This document shows, one piece after another, positions 9,401 to 19,700 of a DNA stretch of 33,431 nucleotides; positions within the stretch are counted from its first letter, which is position 1, and each line of letters starts with the position of its first letter. Source of the DNA: Mnemiopsis leidyi (taxonomy: Eukaryota; Ctenophora; Tentaculata; Lobata; Bolinopsidae); assembly GCA_000226015.1 (NCBI GenBank), contig JH152893.1, forward strand, positions 186,489 to 219,919. The letters run 5' to 3'. The notes below the pieces were generated by a model. That model was not told the DNA's origin, made no database searches, and worked only from the letters and a program-made list of their open reading frames with translations. The translations under genes were made by a program, and so were the position numbers.

Positions 9401-11916
9401 GATCAACATAAAACATATTCATGTCACCAAGAAAAAAAATTCTAAGTAGAACTATTCCAAATTCGAACCATATTTCCACTTTGTTCAAGCTGTTCACGAT
9501 CTTTCGAATTCTTCAGTGAATCTATGTCAGACCAAGTTTTCCAGTAAATGATATTTCTCTGGAAAGTTGCCGACTTCTGCGACTCCTCCCGATTGTAATC
9601 CCCGATCAGGGGCTCTGTCTGCAAATGTAGCAAATGTAGCAAATGTAGCAAATGTAGCAAATATAGCAAATGTAGCACTACAGTTTAGCTTGTACTATAC
9701 TGTTTAAAATAAAACAGGAATGTCAATGATAGCAAGTTTGAAAACAAAACGTTATATGATAATGCAACTTAGACTCTACGATAATGAAGATGTACCACTA
9801 CATTATTACTGATTTTACACTAAGGAATTATTTTTGAAATAATAGGAAAATTTTTCATCATTTCCAACATAATGGAATGCTTTAAGTTTTATTAGTTCAT
9901 TGTCACAAATCTCATCTAAGGTAGTCATTTTGATGTGATCAGCGACCAAACTAGACCACTGATGTCAGAATACCAGTACTGAAATCGACCGATATTTATA
10001 TTTCCCCGGACTTAAATATTCACGGACGTTTACGTCACGGACATATTTAATATAATAATCATTTAAGCTCAGTACCTCCAGCGTGCAAGTAATGTCCGTG
10101 ATAATTATGTCCGATTATGTATAGCAGCATTGTATAATGTATAGCAGCATTGTATAATGTATAGCAGCATTGTCTTATGTATAGCAGCATTTTATAATGT
10201 ATAGCAGTATTGTATAATGTATAGCAGCATTGTATTATGTATAGCAGCATTGTATAATGTATAGCAGCATTGTATAATGTATAGCAGCATTATATTATGT
10301 ATAGCAGCATTGTATAATGTATAGCAGCATTGTATAATGTGTAGCAGCATTGTATAATGTATTATGTGTAGCAGCATTATATAATATATAGCAGCATTGT
10401 ATTATGTACAGCAGCATTGTATTATATATAGCAGCACTATATAATGCATATCAGCATTGTATAATGTATAGCAGCATTGTATGGGGCCAACATCGCACAT
10501 CACTAACCTGACTGTGGGCCATGATCCAAGAGTTGGTCTTACGGCTCATTTGGACAATTTGTTTAAGTTTCGTTTTACACTCCTCGGAGTAGTCCTTATT
10601 CGAATCTGCAGCTGCAACCAAAATTAACATCGTAATCACGTTAACAACATTTTAATCGAGAATTGATATTATCACAAGTCATGGTTGATTTATCTATAAA
10701 TTCAGAATCTCTACTTACTTGATTTAAAGACGTTTATTAAAAACTTAGGTTCGCCTATTTTCCACTCTTCCGACAAAAGTTTATTCAAGGATTTTGGCAC
10801 TTCTTTATGCAAGGCGAATTTCAGGTATTTAGACCTGAATTAGCAGAAGTTTAGGGCTGAGCATCATTATGTTGTTAGCTTAAAATTTTGCCGTCGTGAT
10901 AAACGAATTGACAAATATAAATATATAGATTACGACAACCTGTTTCATTTTTCAAGACTATAAGTATGTCATCAAAACTTTTTTTGAAATGAACTTCGCT
11001 GAGCCATGAACAGAACTTTTGTGAATTCACCTGATGTAACAATTTTCATCAATCCAAGCTGATTCAAAATAACCGTATGTCTTGGCTTTAGTAAAATTGC
11101 AGCTATCGGAATCTTGTTTAAGCTGGTCTCCGATAGAGGTTTTGTCTGTGCTTACACAGTCTTCAACTTCGTGAAAATTTTTCGCTATAAAATTATCCTG
11201 GGAGTGAGGGGATTGAAAATTAAAATTTCAAATTCAAACTGAGACGGTGTTCGGAAGGATTATTGCTAAAAGTAGCAGCCTAATAATTACTTTAGTCATT
11301 ACAGTGAGCAGCCGAATGATTACTCCACTCATTCATCATTACGGTGACATATTTAGGATTGAAATATTTTTAAAGCAAACATCGCCACAAAACAAGTTCT
11401 ATTGACGAGATTATATTCGTCCAACGTTCTATCGTTCAGCTTTGAGCAGCAAGAGTACAGTCGACAACAAGGATTATACTATAAGTACAAATACATAAAG
11501 TTTAACTATTAATAAGCTTAAACTGAGATCACAAGTGAACTTCTATACATGAAGTTAGTATAAAAGAGCTCTACCGGTGCTACAAAAAATCAGAAAACAG
11601 TTAAATGTCTCTGTTTCACTAAGAAATGAGTTCTTTTAAGGAACTTTGTACTCGAGAAAAATTTCAAACAGATATACGTTCGCATTCATCATTCTTAAAT
11701 TATTAGTATGATATAGGAGTGTTGTAAGTGACCAAGCTGAAATAACTATCCATGCTGCTACTCCAAAACAGCTATAAAACTCACTTCAACTACTTTGTGA
11801 TCACAACATGAAGAAATGCGGACAGAAACGTGGTCCTGCTTAACTTTCTCCTCTCTGTCAGGATCCCTTGTTTGATTGAAATCGTCCATCTCTGTATCGC
11901 ACCTAGCGTATCTCAT
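404..11916 (-). CDS. TRPM: TRPM-family cation channel, 22 coding exons, 1,071 aa
   Basis: Plasma-membrane tetrameric cation channel subunit by family. Coding exons in order: 11785-11916, 11031-11197, 10719-10834, 10508-10611, 9469-9618, 9141-9321, 7661-8036, 7190-7335, 6818-6951, 6114-6442, 5616-5718, 5339-5461, 5006-5059, 4241-4344, 3868-3958, 3447-3603, 2923-3084, 2550-2665, 2176-2279, 1794-1935, 1388-1490, 404-525. All phases close (3,216 nt). Residues about 90-450 are the N-terminal TRPM homology/SLOG region (PKFLINVF, then EMLKSGIPTILLCD); 450-690 are helical repeats. S1 starts near 688; S2-S5 follow, with the family motif IGPKLISIKNML near S5. The pore has FGEL (904-907), S6 ends NLLVSIF, and the TRP box is LWQLQRYK. 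The start is the first ATG after an in-frame TAA. The short tail carries no kinase or Nudix domain. The last stop overlaps a possible donor (AA|GTAAAG), so a longer isoform is possible. Exon 4 has a second acceptor 6 bases inside (start 10605). Family call firm; closest paralogue not settled. Confidence 0.92.
696..747 (+). repeat. Perfect 26-bp tandem duplication
   Basis: Bases 696-721 and 722-747 are identical (ATATTTCTTGTGGATGAGAC and six more bases). The period is not a multiple of three, so the upstream copy is out of frame with the coding-like fragment that begins in the downstream copy. Confidence 0.9.
722..907 (+). pseudogene. Orphan coding-like fragment, 61 codons ending in a stop
   Basis: A plus-strand frame opens in the second copy of a 26-bp duplication and runs 61 codons to TAA at 905-907. 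The translation has balanced, protein-like composition (FDNELRKRVMCPASAKAVNV, LAERHVKQGTEAAGFRPGS, ILYTQVNMFV). It lies opposite the last TRPM intron (526-1387). There is no start ATG that fits; a splice acceptor could lie at GAG before TTACGG. I do not recognise the family. It could be the last exon of an overlapping plus-strand gene, or a broken copy left by a duplication or retroposition. Coding origin is likely, present activity doubtful. Confidence 0.35.
1233..1316. repeat. ACATTGT heptamer array with internal palindromes
   Basis: A short array of ACATTGT units switches orientation inside, giving repeated CATTGTACAATG palindromes. It lies in the last TRPM intron and could extrude as a cruciform or fold in RNA. 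It produces spurious repetitive reading frames on both strands. Confidence 0.85.
1531..1703. repeat. 44-bp tandem repeat, four copies
   Basis: Units begin GGAGTACGCTATTAGTACGC and end GTGGAAATTA. Copies lie at 1531-1571 (41 bp, a 3-bp shorter variant), 1572-1615, 1616-1659 and 1660-1703. The last three are identical, so the expansion is recent. The unit has an internal subrepeat (AGTACGCTAT twice). It sits in TRPM intron 20, between the exons at 1388-1490 and 1794-1935. Confidence 0.95.
2017..2150. repeat. Short MITE-like repeat, copy 1
   Basis: The stretch begins ATATCCGT and ends ACGGATAT, as an inverted terminal pair, and contains the words CGACTCTCGCAG and AAGCTGAACG that recur at about 4181, 11424 (reverse) and 30083. 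This points to a dispersed short element family. The element lies in TRPM intron 19. Boundaries are approximate and no target duplication was established. Confidence 0.45.
2176..3084 (-). other. TRPM exons 17-19: S4-S5, pore helix and filter, outer pore
   Basis: Exon 17 (2923-3084) runs from S4 into S5 and carries QMFEQIGPKLISIKNMLAD, matching the conserved GP...I..M..D motif of TRPM S4-S5 linkers. Exon 18 (2550-2665) holds the pore helix and filter, with GEL at residues 905-907. Exon 19 (2176-2279) is an outer-pore loop with five cysteines (VCKYEYY, AQCDDYKCQEICERF), which could form disulphides. In TRPM6/7/1/3 the glutamate of the matching GEV motif lines the filter and favours divalent permeation; TRPM2/4/5/8 have glutamine there. 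The residue match is seen; the permeation property is inferred from the family. Confidence 0.85.
3644..3726. repeat. 41-bp near-perfect palindrome in a TRPM intron
   Basis: Arms 3644-3684 and 3686-3726 match at 37 of 41 positions around a single central base. It lies about 40 bases upstream, in transcript sense, of the acceptor of the exon at 3447-3603, in the branch-point zone. In RNA it would form a long stem with almost no loop. Confidence 0.9.
4000..4215. repeat. Dispersed repeat, copy 2 (CCCGACTCTCGCAG family)
   Basis: Contains CCGTCCAACG near the start and CCCGACTCTCGCAG near the end, words shared with the copies near 2.1, 11.4 and 30.1 kb. It fills much of TRPM intron 14. Limits are approximate. 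Confidence 0.4.
4803..4890. repeat. Short tandem repeat AATTCAGATAAAACC
   Basis: About four to five copies of AATTCAGATAAAACC, most followed by TTTAACC, in a TRPM intron. A short run of TTCTAATTCTAA units follows at about 4911-4950. No other role is visible. Confidence 0.8.
5208..5310. mobile_element. Possible pogo/Tigger-type terminal fragment
   Basis: Within the TRPM intron 5060-5338, a sequence starting CAGTAAACCTCTATTTACCG after a TA dinucleotide resembles the CAGT-starting termini and TA targets of pogo-class elements. The word CGGTAAAT recurs three times inside. No second terminus or transposase was seen, so this is a weak call. Confidence 0.3.
5909..6043. repeat. About 50-bp inverted repeat with 35-base loop
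   Basis: Left arm 5909-5961 and right arm 5997-6043 are complementary except for a small insertion in the left arm and a few mismatches. Arms start ACTATCACCATGA and end ATAATATTTAAAAAT. It sits in the TRPM intron between exons 6114-6442 and 5616-5718. It may be a tiny MITE or a structured intronic RNA. Confidence 0.85.
6615..6658. repeat. Perfect 21-bp hairpin with 2-base spacer
   Basis: Bases 6615-6635 and 6638-6658 are exact reverse complements (left arm begins ATTTGTATTGTTGAAATAG). It lies in the TRPM intron between the exons at 6818-6951 and 6114-6442. No mismatch is seen, so it is either recent or maintained. Confidence 0.95.
7525..7650. repeat. Purine tract (plus strand) just after TRPM exon 7
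   Basis: Degenerate units of the type GGGAAAGTAGGGGAGGAAG form a tract that is almost pure purine on the plus strand and pyrimidine in the TRPM transcript. It begins about 10 bases inside the intron following exon 7, whose donor is at 7660. Confidence 0.9.
7661..8036 (-). other. TRPM exon 7, core of the SLOG-like N-terminal domain
   Basis: This is the longest exon of the channel gene (376 nt, entered in phase 1 and left in phase 2). It encodes the segment that in vertebrate TRPMs forms part of the Rossmann-like SLOG fold used for ligand sensing: GIPTILLCDKSTDVQSIVSALG corresponds in position to the family's strand-helix around VPVVALIVEGG. The acceptor is TTTTCAG|AT and the donor TTTTAG|GTAAGT, both strong. 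Its length is not a multiple of three, so skipping it would shift the frame. It is flanked by complementary low-complexity tracts (see 7525-7650 and 8272-8745). Confidence 0.85.
8272..8745. repeat. 470-bp pyrimidine tract (plus strand) before TRPM exon 7
   Basis: A long C/T-rich stretch (CTCCCTCCCTC, CTTCCCTCCCCC and similar words, with few purines) fills the middle of the intron 8037-9140. In the TRPM transcript it is purine-rich and so complementary in kind to the tract at 7525-7650 on the other side of exon 7. Confidence 0.9.
9622..9680. repeat. 9-bp GCTACATTT array forming a splice acceptor tract
   Basis: Six or so copies of AAATGTAGC on the plus strand read GCTACATTT in the TRPM sense and run directly into the acceptor ATTTGCAG|AC of the exon at 9469-9618. 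The array therefore supplies the pyrimidine tract of that acceptor. Confidence 0.95.
10113..10492. repeat. 20-bp minisatellite, about 19 copies
   Basis: Near-regular repetition of TGTATAGCAGCATTGTATAA with sparse point changes and one short slip near 10360. It is in TRPM intron 4 and begins about 15 bases after the donor of the exon at 10508-10611. Repetitive frames through it are artefacts. Confidence 0.97.
11410..11465 (-). repeat. Dispersed repeat, copy 3 (reverse orientation)
   Basis: On the minus strand this holds ACTCTTGCTGCTCAAAGCTG followed by AACGATAGAACGTTGGACG, resembling the CGACTCTCGCAGC...AAGCTGAACG core of the copies near 2.1 and 30.1 kb. It is a short fragment in TRPM intron 1. 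Confidence 0.35.
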
Positions 11917-13777
11917 GTCATTACCTACTGACACTGTCTCGCTTTATTGGTCACCTATGTGGGTATAAGTAATATTATACAGCTTTCAACTTCAAGTATA
12001 AACACTACATAAAGTTGCAATGTATGAAAATCTGTAAAAGTTGTAATCATGGCAATTGTATTTGTCTATTTGTCACTTATGAATATGAATCACCTGCAAT
12101 GACTCCAATGTCACTAACAATATGATCATTTTTAACGAATTTCCTGACAGGATACTTATAGGCAATAAATCTTTTTACCATGACCTTCCAAGAACTACAA
12201 GGAAAAAGTACTGTGATGGCATGACTGATGAACTTGTAATATAATTATGAATATGGTATTGTGGCACATGGTGTTGCGAAAAAATCAGAAATTGCTTGCA
12301 GTTGCTCTCATCTTGCATGTCAAGATTTTTACTACAAATTTTTACAGCTAATAAAATTTATCTTGTCATTTTGTCAAGGAAGGTAAACGGTTTTTCGATT
12401 AGTTATCCTATCACATCAAATCTAAAATTTGATCAAAAGGTGCCATGGTTGATACTTACAAAATAGTGATTTCGCCTGAGCTCAAACTAATTATAATTTG
12501 TCACTTCGAGATCTATATTTAATTTACCGGGCGCTGCGTGGCAATATTTTATAAACTAGAATAAAAAACAGTTCCAGTAGCTGAACAATTCAAGAGATTG
12601 ACGAAAGACGAAAATGAAAAAGGAGTTCCGTTTCTCACTAACTAATTGGAGCCAGTCAACTTATCAGCGTGTGTAAACTTATTAAAAGTCCACGGACACT
12701 TAAGGAATGGCCGCTTCCAGGCCTGTCACAAACTGCATGGTAGCTAGAAGCATGAGTAATTTACACCTTCAGCCCAGCATCGCTACACACTAGTACATCC
12801 TAAATTTGTGCTAATTTTGTGTCTGATAACACTGTATTTTCTTTCTCAATACGCAGATATTCCCATAAAATTGCGAAGATTTTTTGTACTGAGTTGCAAA
12901 CTGAAAGCAAAAATAAAAATATAGTTGCAAATGCATAATTCAAAACCCGATTTACTGACTATGAGGGCCAAATTTTAACCAAAGGTCAATTCGAATTGAA
13001 TTAAAGAAACAAAAGTACATTATACAACTTCTACCAGACGTAAAGAGCTTAACTCCAAGAGATCGTCAGAGACTTCTTATGTTACTAAAGTAAGTCGAAC
13101 TAGCAGTCTGCCAGTGTTTCGTGTGTTATTCTATACCTTGGTACTGTCACTCGATCACCAGTTTTCTCGTTTAGCCAATTTCTAAGTCTAACAGAAACTT
13201 GCGAGTATTTTCCTTAATTATCCTTATCAAAGCTCGCGTGATCGAAAGCAAAATTATGAAAGTTTCTCTGTGATAATTGACGAACGACTTTTTTTCTATA
13301 TTTTTGCACTATGCGACAGCGACTTTGAGTTTGACTCAGACTAGCGCAAAGAAAATTGCAACAAACAAAATACGTCAAGAAATTCATAGATTGATATGAG
13401 GGTTGTCAACAGTTTTGAGCTTAGGTAGTTTGATACCGATATTACATAATTAGCCTAACTTTTTCTTTAATTTACCTATGCTGTCTTACATGTACATACA
13501 AATTAACTATCAACTATGAACGCAACTTAGTCTTAATAAGCTATCTATTTGATCTAACACTTTACACTCATCGCGGCTTATTATAAGCCTTATACACCAT
13601 TGAAAATCTCGTCAACTTTGATATTTTCTATAAAGTCACCAATTACAGATTTGCTGTATACTGATCAATATTCCAATTCCAATAGCACTATAGGTAGCGA
13701 TATATATATATACTGAAATACTTCAATAGCAAATGGCACTGTAACAATTACAAAATACATAAATAAGTAGATGCACA
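11917..13777. other. Intergenic region between divergent TRPM and plus-strand gene
   Basis: No coding exon, RNA gene or clear repeat was recognised. It should hold the TRPM promoter and 5' UTR (read leftward) and, if the plus-strand model is right, a promoter read rightward near 13.7 kb, where a short TATATATATAT run lies at about 13700-13711. No strong core promoter motif was identified. Confidence 0.4.
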
Positions 13778-16700
13778 ATGGTGCATCAACCCTTGAAAGC
13801 CAATATCAAGGCCGCAGAAAAGCACGAAGAAAACGGTCCAACTACTCTCAAATCTCAGCAGATCAGGACGTACTACAAGCAAACGGAGCTGGTATGTGTT
13901 TATTCTGTGGAAACAGCTTCCTAGTTTTGCTATTGACATATCATCGTACAGCAACTAAGGAACACGATTGGGTTATTGGTGGCTGCAATCTACCTGACAA
14001 TGGTCAATGGTACTGACAATGGCGAGCATAGGCGCCAATGGAGACAATGGACATGTTACCTTAAAGGCGACAGTGATGACAGTGGCACCAATGGCGACAA
14101 TGGCGTCAATGGCGATAATCAGATGATGATTATGCCGGATCATGATTATATTCATGGCGTCGGAATTAGGTTACTGCAATTGCAAAAAAGTTGTATGGTG
14201 GTAGGATTCCTACTTTAATTAAGAATCGTTCTAACTGAAATTTATCTAACAAACAAAATTCTGATACAATATCTTTGCGATTTTAATTTCTTATTCGGTT
14301 GAAACTTTCGCTTTCGTCTAGAAATAGAAGTAGACGTTATTTTGCGGTTTAGAACTATAATTTTTCCGTCTAGAAAAGTAGAAACTGATGCGGTAAAAGG
14401 GTCATATAGTTTGGTGAGCGGGGCAATTGGCGCCAATGGATCCACTCAATGGATGTGTTCCATTAGCGACAATGGCTATCGTCATTGGTGACCATTGGAT
14501 CATTTAAAATGGATCTATTGGAACCACTCGATGGCGACACCTTTTTCACGATCACCACTCAGAGTGAATGGATCATTTGGAATTACAATGGCGACAATGG
14601 TAACAAATGGCTACCGGACAACTAGGCACAAAGCTCCAATACCCAATATCTAATTCACAAGCAGACTTAAACTAACCAGAACTGGTTGATTGGTTAGTGA
14701 CTCACATCACCTCTGAAACGTCATTGATTGGGCTAGGCCATGTGATCCCTGTGGGAATGTGACCTGACCCCTATGGTAGCTCAGATCCCTTAATGCCTAG
14801 TTGTCGGCCACCGTAACAAATACCAATGGCGACAATGGCGACAAAAATACCGACAATGGTACCGACATTGGCGAAATTGGCGCCAATAGAGACAATGGTA
14901 CCAAAGGCGACAGTGATGACCATGACAGTGGCACCAATGGCGACAAAGGCGTCAATGGCGATAACCGGATGATAATTATGCCGGATTATCGGCATTGACG
15001 ACAATGGTGCCAATGCAGGCGCCAATGTCGGTACCATTGTCACCACTGTCGCGATTTCTGAGGTATCATTTTTATCTTTGTCTGATAATTGCGCCAATGG
15101 CGACATTGGCTTGTACGGCGCCAATGTCGCCATTGTTGGTACCATTGTCGCCATTGTTTCAAATGATCCATTTACTCTGAGTGGTGATCGTGAAAAAGGT
15201 ATCGCCATCGAGTGGTTCCAATGGATCCATTATTAATGATCCAATGGTCGCCAATGACGGTAGCCATTTTCGCCAATGGAACACATCCATTGGCGCCAAT
15301 GGCGATGGGGACCACCATTGGCACCACTGACCTCATCGCCATTGGCGCCATTGGAACATTTGTTCCATTGAGTGGATCCATTGGCGCCAATTGCCCCACT
15401 CACCAAAATGTGACCCTTTTACCACTGATGCGATATATCTCTGAAAAACTGATGTTTGGTCAGTTTAAGGGGGTCTTCACATATGACGTCATCACCTAGG
15501 GGAGGGGGTTTCCAACGATGATGATTGATGATGANNNNNNNNNNNNNNNNNNNNNNNNNNNNNNNNNNNNNNNNNNNNNNNNNNNNNNNNNNNNNNNNNN
15601 NNGGGGGTAAAAATTACTGAAAATTTGCTGACGTCATATGTGAACGACCCCTAATTAACATATCGATGTTATTTTTCGGCCGAAATTTATGTTTCGGTCA
15701 AAAATTGGATGGCCGCTGAAAAATCGATTCCAACCGAAAAATACTTCTCGCCGAAATATCTGAAATCGTCCTACTCCAACCAGTAAAAACAACTGTCAAA
15801 TTGATTGGGTACCCTGTTAAGGGTGTGGGAGCTGCCAATTATGTGGTGAAGTTGTCGGTCACCCTTTTTTGCACCTATGTAGGTTATCTGAGCTTCTATA
15901 CTATCTTGTATCTTGATATGATCACCTTATCATTAAAATAAATGTGCGGTAAGTCACAGCTTGTTACAACCATTAGAACCTCACTTTATTAATTGAAGGT
16001 AGAGGGTGGAGGGTTACAACAACCCAAAATAGAATAAAATCCAAACGGCAGACCCAGTCCTAAAATTCGCTGTATGCTGTATAGCAGTGTAGCGTTCGGT
16101 GTGTTTGGTAATGAGAAATTCGCTCTAGCGACCACTTTTGGTTGCAACCAAATAATTAACATATCAAACTTTAACTCCAATTTCGAAAGCAGTTTAAGTA
16201 AAAGGCTATTTCAAATTCTAATATATTTATACCAGACCAATGGGGGAAAATGCAGTAATTCATACAAAGCCGTGCAAATTAAAATCGAATGAAACACACA
16301 GGGCAAATTTCTCGATAATCCAACAATTTATCGATAAATAGGTGTTTCCTGTGTTAAGTAATTACTCAAGCCTATCGTTAATTCTTACGGTGGCTTAGGA
16401 AATTTCTTGAATTTGAATTAGCAATATTTCATCAGCAAATAATTGCCTAAGGCTATCGAGTATCATCTGTTTCACGTGTAAAATGAAGCAGTGCAGTTTT
16501 TCCTAAGTTTATTAACGGGCGATGCGCGTCCACGATTCTTTGAATCTTATTACGCTTCGCTCGAGGAGCAGGTGTGACGCGCGCGAAGCGATGACGGTAG
16601 GTTGTAAGCCTACAACTAAGTTTAAGATTAAAGTATTGGCATAATAATGACTTTAATTCCGATTACTGAGATTGGAGCTTGAACATTGCATTTTAAACAT

Positions 16701-19700
16701 TTGAGTTTGAAAATTTGAGGACTGTAAAATTTAATAGTGGAAAACCCACTGAGGTAAGATTTAAAGAAAGGGACGTCTTCCAGTTTCATCTTAATTTACA
16801 TACCATCATCTTAATTTACATGCCATCACCATCTTCATTTACATACCATCACCACGAGTGTCAAATGTAATATGACATTATTTGTCAAGTAAATTTAACA
16901 CCATTGCTAGTTGATATCACCCCCTTCACGGTAACGGGAGCTATCACTGCTCAATATGAGGGAAGACAGCTTTTCAATTAATTTCATATTTTGGACACCT
17001 TTAGTTCTTAAAGTTTATCTGACATCTTTATGGGACACAGCTTAAGTCTATCTGATATCTTTTTGGGACCCAGCTTAAGTCTATCTGACATCTTTTGAGG
17101 CATTTACGTCTAATAGTCTTACCTATACTATCATACGTTCTTGCTTATTCATCGAATTATTCGTTATTCTAATTATTTGATACGGTAATAAACGCTTAAA
17201 CATATCGTTAAGATAGAAATGTTATTGACAGGTTCGACAATTTTGCACCCGCAAGACTTTTTACTACTTCTAGTATGTAGTACTAGTGTCTAGTACATAC
17301 TACACAGTACTGCGATACTACTGATATCCGCTTTACAAGATTACAAATTAATTTATTTGTGATTCAAGAGGGAGTTAGTACGGCATGCATGTTTACAATT
17401 ATGTGCTTCAATATCACTTTAATTTCAAATTATTTTTGATCCACTAATAGCAATTTGTTGTCCTGATATAGTAACTTGAAACAGCTATTTTTTAGATTTA
17501 CATGACAATGACATGACATCATTATCAACAACTCATTGTGACGAAAACAGTCCTTACAATGTGTTCAAGGAAATTAAATGATGCCAACTCCACATTCCAT
17601 TCATTTCAGTCGAATATACATGTCCATTTTCATTTTAACATTGCTATTTATACCTCTCAGTCTCAAAAGATCATGCATGCTGATAATTATTAGGTACTAA
17701 AAGCAGGCTTAATTCTGTCGCAACGCTTAGTTTAAGTTAGGTTTTGTTCAAAGTTCAGAAATTCAAGAAAAGGAAATCAGCAAATTTTTGCATAGTCTAC
17801 CAAATCGTTGGTACGTTGTCTTTACCATGGCCCTAAGCAGTTCTCAGAGTTAATTAAATGTATATTGCTACCTAATTTGGGAGGAAGATCTTGGTAAGAA
17901 TCCTAGATTGAAATATGTAGACTTTTACTTTTAGTGATTTTCCTTATAGTGATTAAAAAGGTTTGTATTTTAAATCTGTATTTTCCCCCACTACAGTTTG
18001 TAACTAAAACCTTGGCATTACCCGCTGCACTACCCTTACGGTGCCATCACTTATACACTCTGCTCTAGTACCCAGGATGTCCAACTATGTCGATAACAAC
18101 GCACGAGGCTAAGTTTATAGTGGGAGGAATTATCTCGCTGATAACCCTGGCTGTGTTTGTCATGTACCTGACGTGCCCCTGGACCTGGTTACAGGAGTTA
18201 GAAAGGAGGTGCAGGAGAAGACCCTGGCAGAGAGCAGTCCCGCGTGTCGTATACCGGCCAAATATTCAGGTGGGTGAATTATGTGGACTGCCGTGATTAT
18301 ATTCTAGAAATCATGAAATGAAAACATCGACGGTTATGTAATTTTTTATTAGGTGCCCGTGGCCGTAGGCGGGATTTTTCGTGACCTTCGGTAGCAAAAG
18401 CATGATTTTAGGAAATAATATTATATATAATATTTGATCAAGTATTATAATATTATATACATTTTTGCGGCAGGATGAAGACACGATTGAAGCTAACCCT
18501 GTGGCTTTAAACACGATACATGAACATCATGAGATTTGATCATAAACAGCAAGGTAGAGAACAGCCCTTAAGCAATTATTACTGCAGTAAATCTACAGAA
18601 TCTAAATCTAAAGACAATACGTTCATGTGTAAATGTTAAAGTCAAGAAACAGATCAGGTATGTCACACGATCATATCGGAAACACATAACAGTGAAAGCA
18701 AACTGTACTCGACACGACTCAAACACATCGCAAAAATGAGGTTGTATCGATAAGGTGATGACTGATGAGAAAGGAGGAGGAGGAACGACGACAGGACACA
18801 TGGGAATGTACAGTTTATGTACTGGAGTTAGTGAGGAGCGATGATACAATCATCTTGTTGATCATTTATACGGCTGCCCAGCTAGAGACTATGTCACAAT
18901 CAGACCTTTTTGGTTCTGCTGTACATGAATCGGGACAGGCATTGTTTTGGGATTGCATTGTTTAACTTTGTTGTGGGATTGGTAATTGATTTACTGTGAT
19001 CTAAGGCGGATATTCTTTTAGCTGCTTAATTATTGAAGGTTGCCCCTTCTCAGTTTATTTATTGGTTTCTTTGAAGTTAATAGCAATTTCTATTTCATCC
19101 TAAACAAGGCAAGAACTGTTCCTTTCACATTTTAGTTAGTCAGGCGACTGCTCAATTTTCTGTACATCTAATGTCCTAACGATTTCACTCATTTTCGAGG
19201 TTTTAAAACATAACTTCTCCAGGTTATACGTAAATTAAAGTAAAAATTAAATGTAGTGAGTTTATATTACTGGTGTTTATGTAAAGATTTAGATTATCAA
19301 TGTAACTATCAAAAACCCCAGAAAGGGGTTGACACAGCTACTGTTGAGAAACATATGGAACAATTTACACAGGTTATTGAAGATTGTCATGAAATTGTAA
19401 TGATACATAACAACGGTACATAACAAAAATAAACTTGGTGTAAAAGGTAAACAATGGCCTGAATTAGTGCAATTCAATACTTCATTTCGACATCAGATTA
19501 CAGTTAGAATCATGTTCAAGCATTTGCATATCCGTATATCCATAAAAACAATTCCATCAAAATGTTTTAAGTAAAAATATTTGACAAAACTTATTTCTTT
19601 AAATATGTTTTAATCACTAGGATATTCACTCATCTTTCATTCTTTGAAATCGAATATCATATTTGATATCACCAATTAGCTTAATAGCAAGATATCTTGA

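Noticed and set aside
10059-10377. Open frames repeating LLYIIQCCYTLYNAAIH
   Set aside because: Produced by the 20-bp minisatellite cycling through frames; intronic in TRPM.
10113-10492. CRISPR-like regular repetition
   Set aside because: The units are directly adjacent with no unique spacers, and the locus is an animal intron.
14801-14998. Collagen-like Gly-rich reading frame (NGDNGD, GTNGDKG) on the plus strand
   Set aside because: It is a translation of the 9-bp GGCGACAAT words of the foldback element. No start, splice context or codon pattern supports a collagen gene.
14771-15208. 145-codon minus-strand frame rich in AP, TM and VAIGA
   Set aside because: This is the reverse reading of the same foldback repeat; open frames on both strands follow from word periodicity.
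18568-18849. 93-codon minus-strand frame
   Set aside because: Low-complexity hydrophobic translation opposite the plus-strand gene model; no family resemblance or splice logic.
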